DNA of 10,238 bases from JALYUA01 sp038253555 (GTDB taxonomy: Bacteria > Acidobacteriota > Thermoanaerobaculia > UBA5066 > Gp7-AA6): assembly GCA_038253555.1 (NCBI GenBank), contig JBBSGZ010000138.1, positions 1-10,238 of the forward strand. Reading direction: 5' to 3'. Of the stretch, positions 6,510 to 10,238 are shown in pieces. Under the pieces are notes generated by a model. That model saw only the letters and a program-made list of their open reading frames with translations, was not told the origin of the DNA and searched no databases. The translations under genes and the position numbers were made by a program. How positions within the stretch are numbered: position 1 is the stretch's first letter; each line of letters opens with the position of its first letter.

Positions 6510-7703
6510 TCAGCCGGGGCTCAGCCGCTCGACCATCTCGCGGGCGGCGGCCAGATACGCCGGGCGGGGGGCGATCGCGTGCTCCCGCAGGCAGGCTTCG
6601 ACGAACTTGAAGGCGTGTTCGTCGCCCGTGGCCACCGCGCGATCGACGAGGTCGGAGGCGCCCGGCGGGGCCGGCCGGTCGAGCCTCGGAACGGGCAGCG
6701 AGAACGCGGCATAGATTCCGGCCGCGCCCTGCCACGCGTAACGGGCAAGCGAGCGGCCCGTGGCCGCGTCGACATGGGGGAGGAGCCACCGCAAGGCGCT
6801 CGGACCGGTGACCGTGTGGACCCAGGCGACGGCGTTCGCGGGAGTCGCGTGCGCGAGGCACGCCTCGGAGAACGCCTCCGTCACTTCCGTGAGGAAGAGG
6901 GACGGGTCGCCGGACGTGTCCACGAGGTCGGCGATCCGTCCGAAGGAAGGAAGGTCGTCGAGCGATCGAAGCTTTTCGTCGATGAACCCTTCGTCGCGAT
7001 GGGACGCGGGCAGCGACTCGAGAGTGTTCAGGACGTCCGCTGGCGCGCGCGACGTCGAGACGTGTTTGTGCGTGGCGGTCTCGGGGAGTCTCCGGTAGCG
7101 GGCCGCCCAGTAGGCGAGCCCTTCGGCGAGCTCCCGCCGGCGCGCGGCCGACTCCCCCCGTCTCATGCTGCGCGCCCCGTACGCGGTCCGGATCATCCCG
7201 TGAAAGGCCGCAGCCGAGATTCCGGGCGCAAGCCGCCCGCACCACGTGGCCATCACGTCTTCCCACGGTTCTTCCAGCAGCCGCGTGCGGAAGAAGGCGC
7301 CCCAGTCGCCGGCCCGGCCGTACGCGCCGAGCGCCTCCGGCCAGTCCGCCTCCCCGATCGGGCGGAGCTCCGCCGGACGCGCGTCCAAGCCGCGGCGATA
7401 GCGCTCGAGCCACGGGACCACGGCGTCGCTCCGGCCGAGGACGACGAGGGCCTCGGCCGCCATCGGCCCGTGATTGGAGAGTCCGCCTCCGTACTCGGGG
7501 CCGGTGCCTTCGAGCAGCTCGAGGGCTGATTCGCGCGTCCCTTTCTCGGAATCCGATTCGGGGACGGGGATCTCCGGGCGAACGGGCGGGGACAGCGGCG
7601 CAGGGCCGGGGACGTGCGCGGGCGGCTCGAATCCCACCGCGGCGGCCGCGGACCCGGCGGCTTTTCCGAAGATTCCGAAAAGGCCCCGACGGGAGTAGGT
7701 CAC
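6510..7703 (-). CDS. Questin-oxidase-like (DUF4243) protein with twin-arginine-like N-terminus
   Basis: This 397-residue protein contains the family's characteristic blocks: GPEYGGGLSNHGPMAAEAL (68-86), WLERYRR (98-104), an acidic DW-containing block near 116-137, and AFHGMIRTAYGARSM (166-180, with H168 and R172). In fungi the family includes questin oxidase, which opens an anthraquinone ring by a Baeyer-Villiger-like reaction. Bacterial members are uncharacterised, so the substrate here is unknown. The N-terminus is SRRGLFGIFGKAAGSAAAAVGF followed by a Pro-rich linker, resembling a Tat signal and suggesting export of a folded enzyme. The start is a GTG without Shine-Dalgarno, but TAAAAT lies six bases upstream and the Tat-like motif would be lost with a later start. 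It is divergent from the SRPBCC remnant, with only 13 bp between the two start codons. Confidence 0.83.
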   Translation of the reverse strand: MTYSRRGLFGIFGKAAGSAAAAVGFEPPAHVPGPAPLSPPVRPEIPVPESDSEKGTRESALELLEGTGPEYGGGLSNHGPMAAEALVVLGRSDAVVPWLERYRRGLDARPAELRPIGEADWPEALGAYGRAGDWGAFFRTRLLEEPWEDVMATWCGRLAPGISAAAFHGMIRTAYGARSMRRGESAARRRELAEGLAYWAARYRRLPETATHKHVSTSRAPADVLNTLESLPASHRDEGFIDEKLRSLDDLPSFGRIADLVDTSGDPSLFLTEVTEAFSEACLAHATPANAVAWVHTVTGPSALRWLLPHVDAATGRSLARYAWQGAAGIYAAFSLPVPRLDRPAPPGASDLVDRAVATGDEHAFKFVEACLREHAIAPRPAYLAAAREMVERLSPG

Positions 7704-7709
7704 GGGAGG

Positions 7710-7715
7710 ATTTTA
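7710..7715 (-). promoter_or_regulatory. TAAAAT -10-like element, leaderless spacing to the GTG at 7703
   Basis: TAAAAT is followed by exactly six bases (CCTCCC) and the GTG start. No Shine-Dalgarno exists for this gene, which supports a leaderless message. The complementary strand of the spacer reads GGGAGG, which is also the possible Shine-Dalgarno of the divergent ORF at 7717. Confidence 0.5.
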
Positions 7716-7716
7716 T

Positions 7717-8055
7717 GTGCCCGGCGGGGAGAGCACCGGGATTACCGCTTCTTCGCCAGAGCCCTTCCTCTGCGCGGACTCGGGGCGCGCGGCGCCGGAA
7801 TGGTTTCCGACCGTACGGCGGGATCGGACGATCGCCGTCTTCCGCTTCAAGCCCGTGGGCGAGAAGCAGACGCGGGTGCGTCTTACGCAGATCGGCTGGA
7901 AGGACGGCGAGGAGTGGGACAAAGCGTTCGAGTACCTGGGGAAGGGCAACGCCGAGCTCCTGAACATGCTGCATCGCCGGTTCGCGGAGGGGCCGACGGA
8001 CTGGACGGCGATGATGGCCAGACCCCCCGAAAAGACGGACAACAAGGAGAAGTGA
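7717..8055 (+). CDS. SRPBCC/AHSA1-like protein, 5'-truncated remnant
   Basis: The 112-residue reading frame matches only the C-terminal part of SRPBCC (AHSA1/START-like) proteins. From about residue 27 it runs PEWFPTVRRDRTIAVFRF, then TRVRLTQIGWKDGEEWDKAFEYL and the final helix ending LHRRFAEGPTDW. Family members are usually about 150-180 residues, with an N-terminal helix and strands (the VWxAWT region) that form half of the ligand cavity. Those are absent, and the DNA where they should be encodes the divergent questin-oxidase-like gene. Residues 1-26 have no family resemblance. A GTG start with GGGAGG at 7704-7709 (7-nt spacer) could still allow translation. It is probably a pseudogene produced by a rearrangement near 7717-7795, or a short protein using only the C-terminal fold. 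Confidence 0.62.
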   Translation: MPGGESTGITASSPEPFLCADSGRAAPEWFPTVRRDRTIAVFRFKPVGEKQTRVRLTQIGWKDGEEWDKAFEYLGKGNAELLNMLHRRFAEGPTDWTAMMARPPEKTDNKEK

Positions 8056-8094
8056 CCGGAGGGGTGCGCCCGCTGGCTCGGAGGGACCAGGTCT

Positions 8095-8121
8095 GGCGGC
8101 AGGCTGTCCCTGCCTGCGGCC
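8095..8121. terminator. Hairpin downstream of the SRPBCC remnant
   Basis: A 10-bp stem with one G-G mismatch (arms 8095-8104 and 8112-8121, loop TGTCCCT) lies 39 nt after the stop at 8055 and before the next plus-strand gene. There is no T-tract after it. It may be a weak or factor-assisted terminator, an mRNA-stabilising structure, or a repeat copy. Confidence 0.4.
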
Positions 8122-8177
8122 CGGGTCTTGCTCATCGTCGGAGGCGTCTCTAAATCGGCCTCGAGCGAAGGAAGGGC

Positions 8178-8183
8178 TAGGAT
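8178..8183 (+). promoter_or_regulatory. TAGGAT -10-like element, leaderless spacing to the ATG at 8190
   Basis: TAGGAT is followed by exactly six bases (CTCTCC) and the ATG. The AGGA inside it could also be read as a weak Shine-Dalgarno, so this site alone is ambiguous. Confidence 0.45.
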
Positions 8184-8189
8184 CTCTCC

Positions 8190-8513
8190 ATGAAGACAAT
8201 CCTGATATTCGTTCTGTTCGGAGGACTGGCCGGTGCGGTCGCGGCTTCGCTCATCGTTCCCCCGACTCTGAGCTGGTACAACGAGTCGGGATTTCTTTCG
8301 CAGCCGCAGAACGGCCAGGTCCAGGCGCTCGTCAACATCCCCCAGGTCATCCGGTACACGACGACGCGGCTGATCAAGGGCCAGCTGATCGGGACGAGCG
8401 TCGGCGCCCTTCTAGGCCTCGCTGTCGGGATTCTGGCCGCCCGCGGCTCTCGGCGGCGCACGACCGCTGCGGCTGCCGCTGCGGGCCCCGCCGTCCCGCG
8501 CCCGCCGGCCTGA
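8190..8513 (+). CDS. Small membrane protein of unknown function, two helices
   Basis: This 107-residue protein has a hydrophobic N-terminus (residues about 3-25), a polar central loop (about 26-61) and a second Gly-rich membrane helix (about 62-84). The loop carries the sequence SWYNESG. A basic stop-transfer patch (RGSRRR) follows, then an Ala/Pro-rich tail. The predicted topology is two helices with the central loop outside; whether the first is cleaved as a signal cannot be told. I do not recognise a named family, although similar small proteins may occur in related genomes. It is separated by 134 bp from the SRPBCC remnant and ends 11 bp from the convergent phosphatase gene. The start is chosen because the first helix begins immediately after it. 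Confidence 0.75.
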   Translation: MKTILIFVLFGGLAGAVAASLIVPPTLSWYNESGFLSQPQNGQVQALVNIPQVIRYTTTRLIKGQLIGTSVGALLGLAVGILAARGSRRRTTAAAAAAGPAVPRPPA

Positions 8514-8524
8514 CCTGGACGGTT

Positions 8525-9668
8525 TCAGAGCCGCGCAAGTACCGCGATCGAAACGTCGTCTTCCGGCGCCTCGTCCCCTCGGAAGGCTCGAAGCTCGCGG
8601 GCGAGCGCCTGGACGAGGTCGGAGGGGTAGAGGCCCGCTCCGGTTCGCGCGATCGCGATGACCCTCTCTTCACCGAACTCGACTCCCGCCGCATCGCGTC
8701 CCTCGGAAACCCCATCGGAATAGAGGAGCAGGCGTTCGCGGGTTTCGAGGACGCCGGACTCGACCTCCCACGTCAGGGGCGAACGGATTCCGAGGGGGTA
8801 CGCTCCCTTTCCGATCCGGCCCAGCACGGGCTCCCCCGGTGGAGAGTCTGAGCACGGGAGGATGGCCCGCGACCGTGCCCTGGAACCTGCCGTCGGGGGC
8901 GAGCAGCAGGTAGACGCAGGAGAAAAACGCCCGCGGACCGCCCGTGCGGCAGAGGATCCGGTTCAAAGTCGCAAACATCGCCTCCGGAGCGGGATCGATA
9001 TCGAGCTGCGTGCGAAACGAGGCGTGTGCGACCGCCATCACGAGCCCGGCCGCCATACCGTGCCCGGAGGCGTCGCCGAAAAGAACGGCGAGCCGCCCGT
9101 CTTCGAGCGGAACGAAGTCGTAGATGTCTCCGCCGACCGTGTTCGCGATCTCGTTGTGCGCCCCGATCTCCCATCCGGGCGTCGCGGGCATGACTCGCGG
9201 AATGAGGCTCGCCTGGAGGTCCCGGGCGAGCTCGAGCTCGTCGCGGAAGTTGATCTTGTCGACGAGCTCCATCGCCAGAAGGAGCACGACGACGACGAGG
9301 GCAAGGAACAGCCAGCCGTTGTCGAAATAAAAATGGTACTCCGTCGTACGGACGACGTGGCCGTGCTTCTGCGTCGACCGGAAGAACGAAGGCCCCTGGA
9401 AAGAAAACAGCAGGCAGAGCAGCGCCGCCGCGAAGAGGACCCGCCGCGCAGGGGCGAGCCGCCGGGAGACCCCGAACATCACCGCGTTGGCGGTCCGGAA
9501 GTAGCGGCGGATCCGGTTGCCGGGTCGCTCGAGCTCCTCGGCGTGATCGGCCGTCAGCTTGGCGCGAGCGCGTTGCCACTCGCGCCCGTAAAGCCCTGAG
9601 AGGTCTTTCCGGCCGACCTGGTGAAACGTGGACCGGACGAGATCGAGCCAGTCTCTTCCCGAAGGCAT
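8525..9668 (-). CDS. Membrane-anchored SpoIIE/PP2C-type serine/threonine phosphatase, frameshifted
   Basis: The restored product is about 380 residues. It has a charged N-terminal region (1-75), two membrane helices (about 77-93 and 118-135), a signalling-type linker helix (about 137-158, DELELARDLQASLIP), and a SpoIIE/PP2C domain. Metal-binding aspartates are seen in VGGDIYD (D181) and FGDASGHG (D199), and after the break in LLYSDG (D318) and EDDVS (D370/D371, restored numbering). Such enzymes dephosphorylate anti-sigma-factor antagonists or other regulators. The frame breaks in codon 278, at a G5 run (8833-8837). As read, the first frame runs into an unrelated tail ending at 8670, while the rest of the domain lies in the next frame (8525 to about 8827). 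Removing one G restores LSTGEPVLGRIGKGAYPLGI. A sequencing or assembly error is as likely as a true mutation. Confidence 0.88.
8833..8837 (-). other. Frameshift site: G5 homopolymer in the phosphatase gene
   Basis: Five G on the coding strand (C5 on the plus strand) lie exactly where the two phosphatase frames must join. Four G would give one continuous, family-consistent protein. Confidence 0.75.
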
Positions 9669-9674
9669 CCCGCA

Positions 9675-9680
9675 AGAATA
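9675..9680 (-). promoter_or_regulatory. TATTCT -10-like element, leaderless spacing to the phosphatase start
   Basis: TATTCT is followed by exactly six bases (TGCGGG) and the ATG at 9668. No good Shine-Dalgarno is present. Confidence 0.5.
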
Positions 9681-9780
9681 CCGGCAGGGGACGCGGGCCC
9701 TCGCTTCCCCCTGCGACGATCCGCCGTGCCGACGGGCGAGCGCGGGCGTTTGTCGTCACGGTCGTCAACGAGAGAGGGGA

Positions 9781-9837
9781 ATGGCCCGGTTCTCGCTTGA
9801 GTTTGTCAGGCTGATGATCTGGGAGGCACGTTCGTGA
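9781..9837 (+). CDS. Possible 18-residue leader peptide overlapping the next gene
   Basis: An ATG preceded by a purine-rich GAGAGGGGA opens an 18-codon frame (MARFSLEFVRLMIWEARS). Its TGA overlaps the GTG start of the next gene as GTGA, the arrangement seen in translational coupling. The peptide has no recognisable attenuation codons and no known homologue that I can name. It may be chance, because the next gene has its own good Shine-Dalgarno inside this frame. Confidence 0.25.
   Translation: MARFSLEFVRLMIWEARS
9821..9826 (+). promoter_or_regulatory. Shine-Dalgarno GGGAGG deciding the GTG start at 9834
   Basis: GGGAGG stands 7 nt before the GTG at 9834. An ATG six codons later has no such site, so the GTG start is preferred. 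Confidence 0.65.
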
Positions 9838-10190
9838 AGAGTCCTTTCGAGATGACGGGGCAGGGAAGAGTTCGTACGGCGCGCCTGCTGGCGATGGCGG
9901 CGGACGCCCTTCAGATTGGAGTCTTTCCTCTCTTCGCCCCGGGCGCGGCATCACCCGCCAACGACGCGCTCGACGTGGCGGTCGCCGGAGCGATGACGTG
10001 GCTGGTGGGCTGGCACTGGGCGTTTCTCCCGTCGTTCGTGGCCGAGCTCGTGCCCGGCCTCGACCTGGTCCCGACCTGGACTGCCGCCGTCTTCTTCGTG
10101 ACGCGAGGTTCAGGCTCCGTCGGACGCGCGCCGCGGCCCGAGGCGATCGACGCGGAGGTGGTCTCCTCGGAACCTGCGGGGCGGCGATAA
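9834..10190 (+). CDS. Small membrane protein of unknown function
   Basis: The 118-residue protein has a basic N-terminus and hydrophobic stretches at about 16-35 (LLAMAADALQIGVFPLF), 46-71 (a segment with MTWLVGWHWAFLPSFVAELV) and a shorter one at about 78-89. A polar tail of about 28 residues follows. The Trp-rich WLVGWHWAFLPSF block followed by ELVPGLDLVPTWTAAV is distinctive and probably the conserved core of a family, but I cannot name a function. There are no catalytic or nucleotide-binding motifs. The gene is divergent from the phosphatase across 165 bp and may be co-regulated with it, which is an inference from position only. Its message may include the short ORF at 9781-9837. Confidence 0.75.
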   Translation: MKSPFEMTGQGRVRTARLLAMAADALQIGVFPLFAPGAASPANDALDVAVAGAMTWLVGWHWAFLPSFVAELVPGLDLVPTWTAAVFFVTRGSGSVGRAPRPEAIDAEVVSSEPAGRR

Positions 10191-10218
10191 CGTCGCCTTC
10201 GTTCACTGCGGGAGCTGC

Positions 10219-10238
10219 CTTCGCCGTGCGCGGCGAAG
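10219..10238. terminator. Hairpin at the window end, downstream of the 118-residue gene
   Basis: An 8-bp perfect stem (CTTCGCCG and its complement) with a 4-nt TGCG loop begins 28 nt after the stop at 10190. The window ends at its last base, so a following T-tract cannot be checked. It is a terminator candidate or repeat element. Confidence 0.4.

Noticed and set aside
6457..8199. 580-residue minus-strand open frame
   Set aside because: It spans parts of several better-supported genes on both strands and is Arg/Pro-rich throughout; a shadow of GC-rich third positions.
8773..10206. 477-residue minus-strand open frame
   Set aside because: It runs in a different frame over the phosphatase and the 118-residue gene; no recognisable motifs.
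1..10238. CRISPR array, tRNA, rRNA, toxin-antitoxin or defence island
   Set aside because: No regularly spaced repeats, cloverleaf-like or rRNA-like sequence, and no gene set of that kind was seen. The genes do not form a coherent multi-gene system.

Overview
The window is about 10.2 kb of dense, GC-rich bacterial DNA with genes on both strands and no gap over 200 bp. It has no tRNA, rRNA or CRISPR array. Secreted amidohydrolase, sortilin-type propeller protein, SpoIIE-type phosphatase and several small membrane proteins, plus the base composition, suggest an environmental Acidobacteriota-like organism. That placement rests on remembered family resemblance and is moderate to low in confidence.

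Layout. (1) 1-126: edge of an IS630-family insertion sequence, with the first 18 codons of its transposase on the minus strand. (2) 139-1425 (+): exported metal-dependent amidohydrolase of the imidazolonepropionase/prolidase-like group. (3) 1474-5334 (-): a 1286-residue exported protein joining a LolA-like domain to a large Asp-box (BNR/VPS10-type) propeller, a FlgD-like Ig domain and a helical tail. (4) 5463-5933 (-): a small GAF-domain protein; a strong 11-bp palindrome separates it from gene 3. (5) 6125-6493 (+): a four-helix membrane protein with an SPW-repeat-like internal duplication. (6) 6510-7703 (-): a questin-oxidase-like (DUF4243) protein with a twin-arginine-like N-terminus. (7) 7717-8055 (+): the C-terminal remnant of an SRPBCC/AHSA1-like protein. 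(8) 8190-8513 (+): a 107-residue membrane protein of unknown function. (9) 8525-9668 (-): a membrane-anchored SpoIIE/PP2C phosphatase split by a one-base shift at a G5 tract. (10) 9834-10190 (+): a 118-residue membrane protein of unknown function, preceded by a possible 18-codon leader ORF.

The genes mostly alternate in strand and share no obvious pathway, so this looks like a patchwork of single-gene transcription units rather than an operon. I did not find a convincing new multi-gene system. The most informative pattern is regulatory: five of the starts (139, 5933, 7703, 8190, 9668) have a TAnnnT hexamer exactly 6 or 7 nt upstream and mostly lack a clear Shine-Dalgarno, which is the signature of leaderless transcription. 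Three other genes (5334, 6125, 9834) have good Shine-Dalgarno sites; two of them also have a -10-like hexamer further upstream.
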